A stretch of DNA of 64,000 bases, taken from Jaltomata sinuosa. Taxonomy: Eukaryota; Streptophyta; Magnoliopsida; Solanales; Solanaceae. A program made the position numbers and the translations under genes. Below the pieces are notes generated by a model that did not search any database, was not told the DNA's origin, and worked only from the letters and a program-made list of their open reading frames with translations. Positions 33,178 to 43,174 of this stretch are shown piece by piece; position 1 is the first letter of the stretch, and each line of letters opens with the position of its first letter. Where the stretch lies: positions 62,001-126,000 of the forward strand of contig QJPP01004094.1 of the NCBI GenBank assembly GCA_003996215.1, read 5' to 3'.

Positions 33178-33900
33178 ACCTCTCAATTTGAATCTAGGCA
33201 AGTCAATATAGATGGAGAAATCGGTGATCTAAGAGGTCAATCCGATGAGATCAAAAGTGCAACACCAACCAAAAATAAGCCTACAAGAAAAAGGATTATG
33301 GAAAATGGTCTAACAAAAATAAAAGATCAACGGAACAAGGTAACAAAGGTCTGCAAACCTTTTGCCAAGTGTCCATCTCTCTTTCCGCCATGACTATTGC
33401 AAGAAAAGAAAAAGGAGGAACTAGGAAGATTTGAATCCATGTTGAGAAAAATCATCATCAACTGATGCTTTCAATTAGATGCCCGAATATGCTATGTGTT
33501 TGAAGGATATGTGCACTACAAACAACTTCAGGGATTGTAAGATTATTCATATGTCCCCCCAAAGTAGTGCAATACTATCAGGTAAATTTCTTAATGATGA
33601 GGTGAATCCAGGTGTTTTTATCTTTTGTGATGCAAATAGGGTGCATTGGTCTACAAGATTGGTATATGATGAGAATGCATGCATGAACTTGATTGCGCTC
33701 ACCACCTTTAGACGATTAGAGCTTCACCAACCCACGATCACAAATGATAAGTTGCTCATGGAAGATCAATCAATGAATTATCCCATGGGGATTGGATGTG
33801 ATATTTTGGTAAATATTAGTAAGCTTGTATATCATATAGACTTTATTGTGCTTGATTACTATAGGGGCTTCAAAATACCAATTATTATGGGTCAACCAAG
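33178..33900 (+). pseudogene. Athila gag tail and protease N-terminal part, decayed
   Basis: 33178-33470 continues the gag tail (VNIDGEIGDLRGQ). The open frame 33479-33952 then reads MPEYAMCLKDM (the MPxYAKFLKD motif before the protease). It continues with YDENACMNLIAL, aligned with the active-site segment DLGASINLMPL, so the Asp remains but the Gly-Ala-Ser turn is lost. Next come PMGIGCDILVNISKLVYHIDF and PIIMGQPS, matching the flap and the ILGRPFL helix. The frame is cut at 33900 by the Tekay LTR; the rest of the protease resumes at 61511. The last 17 residues of the open frame belong to the LTR. Confidence 0.7.
33896..33900. repeat. Imperfect target-site duplication CCAAG / CGAAG of the Tekay nest
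   Basis: CCAAG at 33896-33900 and CGAAG at 61506-61510 flank the Tekay nest with one mismatch. Removing the nest and one copy rejoins the Athila protease frame (PIIMGQPS to LKIERTLNEIELGEF), which supports this reading. Confidence 0.7.
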
Positions 33901-34599
33901 TATGATGACCCTTCTGGTCATCTTCATGTTTACGCTTTCTTTGTACTGTTAGAGCTTTCCCCTAGTCACCCCAAGTTATTTATGACTTGTTGGGACTGGT
34001 GGTTTAGTGCCCTAGTCGTTTATTTGGTCATTTTGGCCATTTTCCTATTTTAGAACCTAAACTTAGAATATCATTGACATTAGTTAACATTCTTGGTAAA
34101 CATGCTCAGAATCAAATTCTGATAGTTTCGTTAACTCTGGAGCATGGATTTTGGTCTAGATGGACCCTTGGTCAGGTTCTGGGAGCTTTCGATTCTATTT
34201 TGTCTTGGTTTTTGTGTTTTAGCCAAGTTGAACTTGAATATTTGACTTTGGTAAAAATTCAGAGAAGACGGCCTCGGATGGTAATTCTGACACCGATGTT
34301 AGCTCTGGAATGTTAACTTTGGGCTAGAGGGACCTTTGGTTTGGGTCTCGAGGCTTCTGGACTCATTTTAGGCCTTGGTGTTACACTTTGGAATGTTTGG
34401 CCTAAGTTAGCTCTTGGGTGTGGGGCCCACTTTTTGTGTTATCAACCTTTGATGGGATGTTTGTCAATTCCATTGAGTCTGAAATGCCATTTTTAGTCAA
34501 ATAGCTCTGCTTGTTTGTGTTCGCGGGACCCCAGATGTGTTCTCGAGGGTCCATCAGAGAAAATTCTAAGTTGAGGTTTGATGTTGGCAGCTGGTGTTG

Positions 34600-34825
34600 T
34601 CATGGCACTAGCATAGCCTTCGCATACACGATGGGTGCCCGCATTCGCGTAGGCATATGCCAGCCGCCCCTTCACCTAGCCTTTGTATAGACGCTCTCTT
34701 GGCTGCATTTGCAGGCCCGCGTACGCGGTGGCCTGGCCGCGTTCGTGCAAGGCAGGCGCCTGGCCTGGCAAGTACTTTGCCTTTGCGTTTGCGTGCTCGC
34801 GTAGGCGATGCCTGGTTGTATTCAC
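34600..34825 (+). other. GC-rich word module, family 'CGCGTAGGCGATGCC'
   Basis: Words such as TTCGCGTAGGC, GTACGCGGTGGCCTGGCCGC and GCGTAGGCGATGCCTGG recur in direct and partly inverted order. The same words fill the 3' LTR (58600-58830). It is much more CpG-rich than the flanks. It produces spurious Ala/Arg-rich frames that I do not call genes. Confidence 0.75.
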
Positions 34826-34844
34826 GAAGGCTTGGGCCAGTAGC

Positions 34845-34852
34845 TATTTAAG
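34845..34852 (+). promoter_or_regulatory. TATA-like site (TATTTAAG) of Tekay 5' LTR
   Basis: TATTTAAG lies 20 bases after the word module and is conserved at 58847-58854 in the 3' LTR. Confidence 0.55.
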
Positions 34853-34994
34853 TTGTGCCCTTATATTTTTTCGGACATCTTTCTTCATTTCCCTTAACAC
34901 TAAAGAACCAAAACTCTCTCAAAAATGGCTCTAACTAGTTCAACCTTCGAGAATTTGTTGTTCCCTCGATAACTCTTGCTTTATTGGCATTATG

Positions 34995-35000
34995 GTAAGT
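34995..35000 (+). other. Candidate splice donor GTAAGT in Tekay 5' LTR
   Basis: ATG/GTAAGTTTT lies 150 bases after the TATA-like site. It is conserved at 58997, 39549 and 3789 in related LTRs. It pairs plausibly with the acceptor at 37697. Confidence 0.5.
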
Positions 35001-36084
35001 TTTCTTCCTTTCCCAAAGTTGTTTTCTCATTGTTAAAATCACCATTAATGACATCTTCTCAGAGCTTGATTTTGCTTGTAGATTCTTCTTCCAAGGGATT
35101 GCATGATTCATGGGTTTCGTGGAACTTACTCTCGTAGCTTGTTTCTCTCGTTGTGGTAGGTGATTCTTACTAATTTTGGTCTTATTCATAAATTTCCCTC
35201 TTTGAGCTCTTGACCTTTTAGGGCTGTTTTATCTCGAAATCCTTGCCCAATTTCCTAGATTTTCTGGGAATGTACTCCCATGGTCATGGTGATCATTTTA
35301 GGCTCTTTCATTTTTGGTTTCAGGTTGCGAGGCCCACAGGCCCGGTGGTGACTCGAATTTTGGTCCGTGTATATCTATAGCATTATGGGTGTCATTAGAC
35401 TTGTTTTAATGTGTTATTCTTGATTTTGATAGTTTGCCTATCGTTCGGGGCCTCTCAGAGCAATTAGGGCTTGGATATCGTTATTCCAAAAGCTTGGCAT
35501 CGGACAAAATGTAGGTTACGGTTTAAACTCCTTAGACTTCACATATATAAAATAAAATTGTACTAATGGGCATCCTTGGGTTGGGTTTATTATTGGGTAC
35601 CACAGACCTTGACCACTTTATTCATGTCTGATTCCTTTTCTTCCTCCGATGGTTGTAGTATTTGCAATAGATGATATTATCACCCTTGTAGTCATGTGTG
35701 TCCTTGTTTGACTCTAGAAAATAGATGGTGGGTTATATGGAAATGTTCGTGAGTCCCAGGCATGGTTATTATTATTGTAGAGCTAGCTATCTGTGATGTA
35801 GAATGATTGGAGCCTGTGCAGGGCCGATAGGTTAATTGTGGGTCGGCGGCCACTTTTGTGATTATGTATACCATTCATAATGCATATGGAGGGAATTTCT
35901 TCATTATTTTACAATGGTTTTGGCTTCGGGACTACTATTAATGAACTTCTAAATCTTGCCTGGCTCGTGGGGCCCGTTTTTGGTAAAAATGATTAAAAAG
36001 GGGTTTGGTACCGTCTTAATGGATCTTCTTGGGGTAAGCAGGGATTAAAGGAGGTTTTATCACTATTTCCACTTATACTAGACT

Positions 36085-36240
36085 TAACGGGGTCGAGCGC
36101 TACACTTATTTTAATATAACTTATGGGGTGATGCTAGACTCGGCTGGGCCGTATGCTAGGACTATTTGACTTACTGATTTAGACCTGGATACTCTCCAGG
36201 CATCTTTACTTGGGGATTTTCAAGATTGTGGGGCATCTAG
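36085..36240 (+). repeat. Minisatellite module in Tekay 5' LTR
   Basis: Diverged units with cores of the type ATACTAGACTTAACGGGGTCG, GACTCGGCTGGGCCG and TAGACCTGGATACTCTCCAGGC; the matching block in the 3' LTR is 60070-60240. Confidence 0.55.
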
Positions 36241-37488
36241 TATGTTGGTCAGGGGCCTCCATGGGCCTTGCCATTCCATACCAGGGGCTACGTGTTGTGA
36301 GTATCGGAAGGGAGGTATACGGGTGTGACCTTCCATGGATCCCATCTTCTGGGCCTTATAGGACGCCGAAAATGGGTAACATACGGTACTACTATCACTC
36401 TTAGCTTGTCATGGCATGTCATACCATTCATTTGTGTGAGGTTCCACCTTTGTTTGATGTTTGCTGATTGTACGATCTGGTAGTATGGGATGCTGGAGGG
36501 TTTGTCTTCACTTATTTGTGTTCCTTGGGGATATGGGAGACCGTGGGACTGTAGGTAGACTTATGGTTACTATTTCGCACTACTAGTTCCCATTGTGGTT
36601 CTAATGACTTGGATATTGATTAAGTTGGGCTGGGTTTACGTTGTTAGCTCTATACTTGAGATTAGTAGGCTTATTTGGATTATTGTGTCTTGTATTCAAA
36701 CATGATTATCATTATATTTTCTCTCTTTCTCTATCCAATTGAGGTTACCGGTATACTGCTTACTTTTCTAAAACCTCTTTTATATACTGTTGTTGCAGGG
36801 ATCCCAAGTGTGTCATTTCTTACCTTCACCTGTGCTTGTTGTATATATTCTACTTGCTAGCCTTGTATGTTGTAATCTACTGTCTTCCCTCTAGGCTAGT
36901 TTCTGTGTACTTCTTCGTTGATATCGATGACTATTTGCTTCTATTCTTTCTGTTATTGCTCTTTTATCTTGTATGTGCCCATTCGGCCTATGATACCTGC
37001 TGGGTACCTTTTTCATTGCATTTGATGCTCATACGACAATCAACATCTTTTAGTGTAGATCCTAGTATGGGCCATCACCGTTAGCTCATTAGAGACTCAT
37101 GTGAGAAGCTATTTTTAAGATATTTCAGACTGAGGGTGAGCTCTTGTCGACCGGAGCTTAGCTTTTAGTTATCCTTTATATCATGTACTCTATTACTTCT
37201 CGGAGATATCTACATATATTATTTCGGATCCTTGGTACCTCTTATATAAAGTTATGGCTCTATACTATAATACCATGTTTTGGGGTTTTGGTTTAGCTTC
37301 TGCATATGTATATTTATTCATGTATCTACTTTCTTCAGCTTATTTCCCTTGCTTCTACTTATTTATATCGTTCTTCTACTAAATTGTTAGATGGTAGCCC
37401 ATTACTAATCGTTCTAGGCTATGGGAATTGGTTTGCCTACTGGGTATTGTAGGTGCCATCATGACCGAGAAATCGGGTCATTACAACT

Positions 37489-37501
37489 TGGTATCAGAGC
37501 C
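37489..37501 (+). other. Primer binding site of Tekay element (tRNA-iMet)
   Basis: TGGTATCAGAGCC starts three bases after the LTR end and matches the 3' end of initiator tRNA-Met. Confidence 0.9.
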
Positions 37502-37697
37502 TAGGTTCACTGGTATCATCGGTATAGGAGCCAATGTATAGTAGTGTCTTGTGCATCAGGGCAGAGACGTTCGTACTCAATCTTTGAGAGGCTATAGTGA
37601 CATCTTATGAAATATGACTCTCTTAGTTGCTTCTGTATCATGCGTAATCCTTGGGAGTTTCTTGAAATCTCACTTGTTTTCGTTGGTTCTTCTGCAG

Positions 37698-38455
37698 ATG
37701 GATCATACGAGATCATCAGTGTCAGGCAGAGATGAGCCTCCGACTCCAGCTAGAGGCTGGGGAGGTCATAGAGGTAGGTGTCAAGGACGTCCCCGAGCAG
37801 TGGCACCTGCTAGAGCTGCTAGAGTTGAGAGAGAGCCCGAGTATGATTATGAGCCAGAGTTTTCTCTCGAGCAGCATGTGGACCAAAGGGCAGCCCAAGT
37901 ACCACCAGCCCCAGTGCCAGCTTTAGCCCCAGCTTAGTCTTTAGATATTCGGGGTTTACTATTACAGTTGTTGGGTATGATTGAAGAGTGTCCTTCTGAG
38001 GAAGCACAGATATCCGCTCAGGAGGTAGCCCTGGGTGCACCGAGATCAGGAGCGCAGCCTATTACTATGGCTCTCCATGCCGAGGTTATTCTTGTCCCAT
38101 AAGTTGCACAACTTCTTGATACTTGCCCAGCTATGATAGAGCAGAAGGCATTAGGTAGATTCTTGAGATTGCCACCTTCGAGGTTTGCTGGTACTTTTGG
38201 GCAGGACCCACATGACTTTTTTACTACTTGTGAGGAGGTGTTGAATAATTTGGGTTTGTTGGAGACTCACGGAGTTGGTTATACTACATATCAGCTGGAG
38301 GGCCCAGCGAAGTTATGGTGGAGGGCCCAGGTTGCTTAGAGACTATCGTCGTCACCTCCTTTAACTTGGTCCAAGTTCTATGAGGCCCTCATGGCCAAGT
38401 TCTTACCTCAGAGCAATAGAGAGCATCGGAGAGAGGAGTTCACTAGACTTACTCA
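37698..38455 (+). pseudogene. Tekay gag, N-terminal and capsid part, three in-frame stops
   Basis: From ATG 37698 the frame encodes MDHTRSSVSGRDEPPTPARG and a Gly/Arg/Ala-rich stretch. In the same frame after stops at 37935 and near 38100, it encodes GRFLRLPPSRFAGTFGQDP, YQLEGPAKLWW and, after another stop at about 38337, FLPQSNREHRREEF. These are the successive blocks of the Ty3/gypsy Retrotrans_gag (capsid) domain in Tekay/Del elements. A normal gag would run on to a zinc knuckle; here a second Tekay LTR cuts it after RLTQ. The ATG follows GTTCTTCTGCAG, a strong splice-acceptor-like sequence, which supports this start over the upstream ATG at 37614. Confidence 0.85.
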
Positions 38456-39114
38456 GGTTATTTACGTGTGTTCGCGTTTCTTGTACCGTTAGAGCTTGCT
38501 TGTAGAAGCCCCAAGTCATTTATGGCTTTCTGGGACTGGTAGTTTGGTGCCCGGGCCGTTTGTTTGGTCTTTTTTGTCATTCCTTGTTTTAGACCTTTAA
38601 GCTTTTGAAATCGTTGACTTCAGTCAACATTCTTTGTGAACATGCTCGTAATCAAATTCTGACAGTTTCGTTGGCTCTGGAGCACGGACTTAGGTCTTGT
38701 GGGACCTTTGGTCAGGATCCGAGAGCTTTTCAACTTGGAATTCTCTCTCATTCTGTGTTTTTAGGCCAGTTGACCTTGTTTGGTTGACTTTGGTCAACAT
38801 TTGGAAAAGACGACCTCGGACAGGAATTTCATCAGCATTGTTAAGTCCGGAATGCCGAGTTTGTGTTAGGTAGTTGGTTGGTTCAGGTCTTGGGTGAGTC
38901 AGGCTCATTTTGAATATTTGGTTCACGTTAGCTAGTGTTGACTTAGGTAAACATACACCCGAGACGACCTCATATGGAAGTTTCATCAATTTTGTTGAGT
39001 CCGAAATGTCGTTTCCACACTAATAGCGTATTTGGTTTTTGAGTATCGACTTCTTATTATGCCCGCAATGCCCCGTAGAAGTTTTTATCACTGCTAGTTT
39101 TTAGTTGCTGGTAT

Positions 39115-39390
39115 GGCTGAAATTTATTCATCGCGATCTCGAAAAGTTCATCGCGATAGCGATGAAGAACTTTTTTATTCATTGCGATCTCTAGGGGTTC
39201 TTCGCGATAGCGATGAAGAACTTCTTTGGTCATCGCGATCTCGAAGGGTTTTCTCGCGATAGCGATGAAGGCCCTGCCCCTGCCCTTTAATTCATTGCAA
39301 TCTTAAAGGCTGACCCTCGCGATCGCGATGAGTTAGCCAGTTTGTTCATCGCAATCTCGAAGGTTTTTCTCGAGATAGCGATGAAGAAAT
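39115..39390 (+). repeat. GC-rich word module, family 'CATCGCGATAGCGATGAAG', five units
   Basis: Five imperfect units of about 50-60 bases, each with TCATCGCGATCTCGAA followed by TTCGCGATAGCGATGAAG. The words are near-palindromic (CGCGAT / ATCGCG). It lies immediately upstream of TATATATA at 39400. Confidence 0.8.
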
Positions 39391-39399
39391 CCCTATATG

Positions 39400-39407
39400 T
39401 ATATATA
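39400..39407 (+). promoter_or_regulatory. TATA box (TATATATA) of second Tekay LTR
   Basis: It lies 10 bases after the word array and 149 bases before the GTAAGT at 39549. Confidence 0.55.
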
Positions 39408-40444
39408 CCTTCTCCTTCATTTTATTCACCCAAACATCTTTTTCCTCCATTGTTCTTGAGGTCTAAGCTCCCAATTTTTTTGTGGGTATATTCGAAGGTG
39501 TCGGGGTGATTATTTTACGATCCGTGATCGATTTATTGCCTTCAATTCGTAAGTTCTAACCTATAAATTCCGTAAATTCTCCTTCCTAATTCTAGTTTGT
39601 TCTTGAGTTATTGGGGCTGTTTTGACCCCATTCTGTGGTCCATTTTCGCTTAATTTTTAAGCATACTCTCCTGAAATGGTAAGAAACACATGTGTGTTTT
39701 TTGTTTCTGGTTTTGGATTGCTGGGCCCACAGGCTCATTTATGACTCAGATTTCAACCCGGTTATATTTATAGCATTATGGGTATTGTTAGTGTCATATT
39801 AATATGTATATTATTGTATTGACAATGGTTTCTCAAATTGGGGCTTTTCAAAGCAGTTCGAGCCTGGACCACGCCGTTCCCACAGCTAATCATCAGATGA
39901 AAGGTAGGTTATGGCTTTCCCTACGTAGACTCTGTGTATATAGTCTATAACTGCATTAATTAGTATCTTTGGATGGGTTGTTTTAGGTTGGTACCCCAGA
40001 CCCTGCCCGTCTTTGCGGTCCATTTATTTCATACGTTGATTGTAGTATTCATGTAGTGTTATACATTACCCTTGTGGTCCTGTGTGGCCTTGTACTGACT
40101 CTGGAACATAGATGGTGGGTTATTTGGGAATGCCCGTGAGTCCCGGACATAGAGATATCCTTCTAGGCTGGTTATGACTATTGTAGAGCTGTTGAGCCTG
40201 TGCAGGGCCGATAGGAAATATTTGTGAGCCATTTTGGGCTACTCTATTATTTGCGAGCGTATCATATATGAAAAGGTTTTCCCTGCATGTTTTACTACTG
40301 ATTTGGCTTCGGGCCTACTATAATTGATTTTCTAAACTTGCATGGCCCCGAGGGCCCAGTTTCTGTACATGACTTTGAAAAGGCTTTTAAACTGACTTTT
40401 ACGAAACCTCTCGGAGTAGAGGGGATACTACAATGATTTGATTT

Positions 40445-40770
40445 CTGGTTTTCATCCTGATACTAGGCTCAGCTTGACCGTAGTGCTAGACATTGTTTTC
40501 TACGGATTTAGACCCGGATATGAGCTGGCACCCTATTTAGGGATTTAGATATTTGATTTCTGTTTTAGACCTGGATATGCTCTGGGCACCCTCAATGAGG
40601 GTTATTGAGACATTACTACTGCTTTAGACCCAGATACGCTTTGGGCACCCTTGATGAAGATTATTGATACATGACTACTGATTTAGACTAGGATCAAATC
40701 TAGGCACATACTACGAGATCTCCATTGTTGAGATTTATTGAGTTTCATGTTAGTATGTGGTCTATGAGTA
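40445..40770 (+). repeat. Minisatellite module in second Tekay LTR
   Basis: Four to five units with cores like TTTAGACCCGGATATGAGCTGG, TTTAGACCTGGATATGCTCTGG and TTTAGACCCAGATACGCTTTGG, spaced by about 60-65 bases. Confidence 0.7.
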
Positions 40771-40902
40771 GACCTCTATGGACCCTACCATTTCAGACCA
40801 AGTTCTACTGACCGATGGTGACTGGAGAGAAGGGATGTACGGTGTCGGAGAGGTACTTGGGAGAGGTCTTTCCATGCATCCCACCTTTATTGGACCTTTG
40901 GG

Positions 40903-40907
40903 GTACC
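40903..40907. repeat. Target-site duplication GTACC of NA3
   Basis: GTACC at 40903-40907 and 48944-48948. Removing 40908-48948 restores a continuous Tekay LTR. Confidence 0.9.
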
Positions 40908-41140
40908 TGATGTGCCGGGATTCTACGGCACATTTGACGCCTTTAACTAAGAATACTCGGGAGTTTTCAAGCAACTTTTGTGGTTTTTGATGTTTTATTG
41001 TTATATTTGCAGGAAATGGAGCTAGAGATGGAAACGGAAGAAAAAATGTTCAAAAACCTCAACTGGTTAAGCCTGATGGCTGGCATGACTGACCGTCACA
41101 CCTGTGACTGGCAGTAAGCTAGGCCACCAGAACGAGACAG
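40908..41140 (+). repeat. NA3 first LTR, truncated to 233 bases
   Basis: Starts TGATGTGCCGGG like the others. At about 41141 it jumps directly into sequence that elsewhere lies at 46921, near the 3' end of the internal region. Confidence 0.85.
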
Positions 41141-41730
41141 CAGAGGCCGCACCTGTAGCTAGAAAGAAGGAAATAAAAAGGTGAATAAGGATGGACGAAG
41201 AAAAGTTAAGTGGAAATAGTAGGTCGGTGATTCCAAGGAGGGCTTAGTCACTAACCCTTAAATGTATCCTACCTGCACCCAAAGCCTCATTACAAGCCAA
41301 AATAAGTCCTGTAGTGATCCTGAGCGGCTATCTGAAAAACTGAAATAGGATAGCAAGGGCAAGCTTATGGCATCCCATGTGCATTGTTTGATATCGTTTG
41401 TGAGTGTGAGCGCCTTAACTAGTCCCAAATCTTGTGTGTGGGACTTCTTTGTGGTGAGGGCACCGAGATTTCTGTATTATCTATTGACTGTTGGGATAGC
41501 TGTTGTGTGTGTATATAGAATATTCTATCATATCGGAATGACATGTTTGGATCTTTGCAAGTTAGTGTTTCATACATTTGTGTGCTACCGGGGGGCTTGA
41601 TTTAAATTTAATAAACTATTGAGTGTCCATGATTTGCTAGAGATATGTGTTGGTATTCTTAGTTGAGTCATCATTTTATTTTTGTTGTCATGTTGCTTTA
41701 GGACAAGCGAATGTTTTAAGTTGAGGGTGT
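41141..41730 (+). repeat. NA3 first unit, remaining 3' noncoding piece
   Basis: Nearly identical to 46921-47509. It ends in a PPT-like AAGTTGAGGGTGT before the LTR. Contains a 77-codon frame (41367-41600) discussed under findings. Confidence 0.85.
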
Positions 41731-41889
41731 TGATGTGTCGGGATTCTACGGCACATTCGACGCCTTTAACTAAGAATACTCGGGAGTTTTCAAGCAACTT
41801 TTGTGGTTTTTGATGTTTTATTGTTATATTTGCAGGAAATGGAGCTAGAGATGGAAAAGGAAGAAAAAATGTTCAAAAACCTCAACTGG

Positions 41890-42190
41890 TTAAGCCCGAT
41901 GGCTGGCATGACTGCCCATCACACCTGTGACTGGCCTTCAACTAAGCCGCTAGAATGAGACAGTAATTTCATCGAGCACTGCCTAGGAGTGACGGCCCAT
42001 CTGACGGCCCGTCACTGGCCTGACGGACCGTCACCCAGGCCACCAATATAAAAAGTTGTAAGTCGTCACCTGCTGGATGACTTACCTGAGAATTTTCCTG
42101 GAATCTCACTGTTTAGCTGTGACGGCTAAAGTGACAGCCCGTCACATGCATGACGGTCCGTCAAGCGACCCGTCAAGGCGAAGCGGGATT
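41890..42190 (+). other. Word module, family 'TGACGGCCCGTCA' (palindromic)
   Basis: Many copies of GACGG and CCGTC in inverted pairs, for example TGACGGACCGTCA and TGACGGCCCGTCAC, lie in the U3 part just before the TATA box. The 3' LTR has the same words at 47660-47960. Confidence 0.8.
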
Positions 42191-42228
42191 CTGAAAATTC
42201 TATTTTTGGACTTTATTTCCTGGACTAC

Positions 42229-42236
42229 TATAAATA
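42229..42236 (+). promoter_or_regulatory. TATA box (TATAAATA) of NA3 LTR
   Basis: TATAAATA lies shortly after the word module; it is conserved at 48008-48015. Confidence 0.65.
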
Positions 42237-43174
42237 CCCAGTGTTAGGGTTATTTTATTATTGATTTTACCCGATACTTTTTCTCATATTTTGAGCGAAT
42301 TTTTGAGAGGAAAAATACGACATACACGTTTTCTTCTTCTTCTTCTTCGATTACTCTTGGGATTTTTGGCTTCTTGTTCTTGGATAATTGAAGTAAATTT
42401 CATACTATTTGTAAGAATCCTTCTCTTATGATGAATATGATTTTCTTCTATTTCTTTGATAGCATGAGTAGCTAATCTCCCACAATTAGGATTGGTGGGA
42501 GCCATGGCAAAAGTAACAATATAGATTCCGGGTAGCGTAGGGTTCAATTTATATGTTGTCATGTGGTTAATCATTCGTTATTTACCTTTTCTAATGGTTG
42601 CAAACATTAGAACATACCTAGGTTTGATTTGCTTGAACAAAGAGATTAAAACCGGGAAATTTGATTAACTGTGAGGATTCGAGACTACCAACTCTCATAT
42701 TATGATTAATGTTGTAACTAAATTAATCTACTAGATGTGTAGGATTAAAATAAGAAAGTTCACCTTTTCAAGTTCAAGAGAATTGATAAGGAAATTCGTC
42801 TATTCAGTTGAGAAATGTTTAGATGATATCATTAATTCAATCACATCGTGATATACATATAGAAAGAACCCGGTTAAGCTTTGAGTAAAAATCGTTACGA
42901 CGCCATGGTGAACACTTCCCTAGTTCATTCTCATATTGATTAATACTCGTTGAAACTCATAAATTATTATTTGCATTGTTCAAATATTGATCACACAAAC
43001 CCTCCCCCCCCCCAATTTACCGGAAACTATTGATTATTAGTCATCTAATTCACTAACGACTTAATATTTATACCTTATTCCTTGTGGGATCGACCCCAAC
43101 CTATGTTGGGTTCTATATTTGACAGCGACCGCTTATGCTTCTTAACTGAGGTGTAATTTGGGCGTATCAAATTT

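Larger units (their letters stand above)
33901..37485 (+). repeat. 5' LTR of Tekay element (3.6 kb)
   Basis: Starts TATGATGACC (aligned with TGTAATGACC of other copies, so its first TG is mutated) and ends GGGTCATTACA. It is unusually long for a plant LTR. Landmarks in order: word module 34600-34825, TATA-like 34845, donor 34995, minisatellite 36085-36240, then the GTAGGTGCCATCATGACC end block. By eye it is around 88% identical to the 3' LTR at 58084-61505. Confidence 0.85.
38456..40907 (+). repeat. Second Tekay LTR, left part (lacks its first ~17 bases)
   Basis: It enters at the sequence aligned with base ~17 of other LTRs and runs through a word module (39115-39390), TATATATA (39400), GTAAGT (39549) and a minisatellite (40445-40770). 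NA3 then inserts at GTACC (40903-40907). The right part resumes at 48944. It is related to the 33901 LTR but a different subfamily, because the promoter-proximal words are unrelated. Confidence 0.75.
41731..43169 (+). repeat. NA3 middle LTR (1439 bases)
   Basis: Starts TGATGTGTCGGG and ends GGGCGTATCA; about 95% identical by eye to the LTR at 47510-48943. A word module (TGACGGCCCGTCAC type) covers 41890-42190 and TATAAATA lies at 42229-42236. A C-run occurs near 43003-43013. Confidence 0.92.

Noticed and set aside
34657..34934. Arg/Ala-rich ORFs over the Tekay word module
   Set aside because: Same cause: the repeated CGCGTAGGC words keep frames open on several frames. The 3' LTR copy does not preserve the same frames.
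37489..37501. tRNA gene fragment
   Set aside because: TGGTATCAGAGCC right after an LTR end is a primer binding site; no tRNA arms surround it.
39115..39390. CRISPR-like array of repeated units
   Set aside because: Units are imperfect, spacing is irregular, spacers are not unique, and the block lies in a plant LTR directly before a TATA box.
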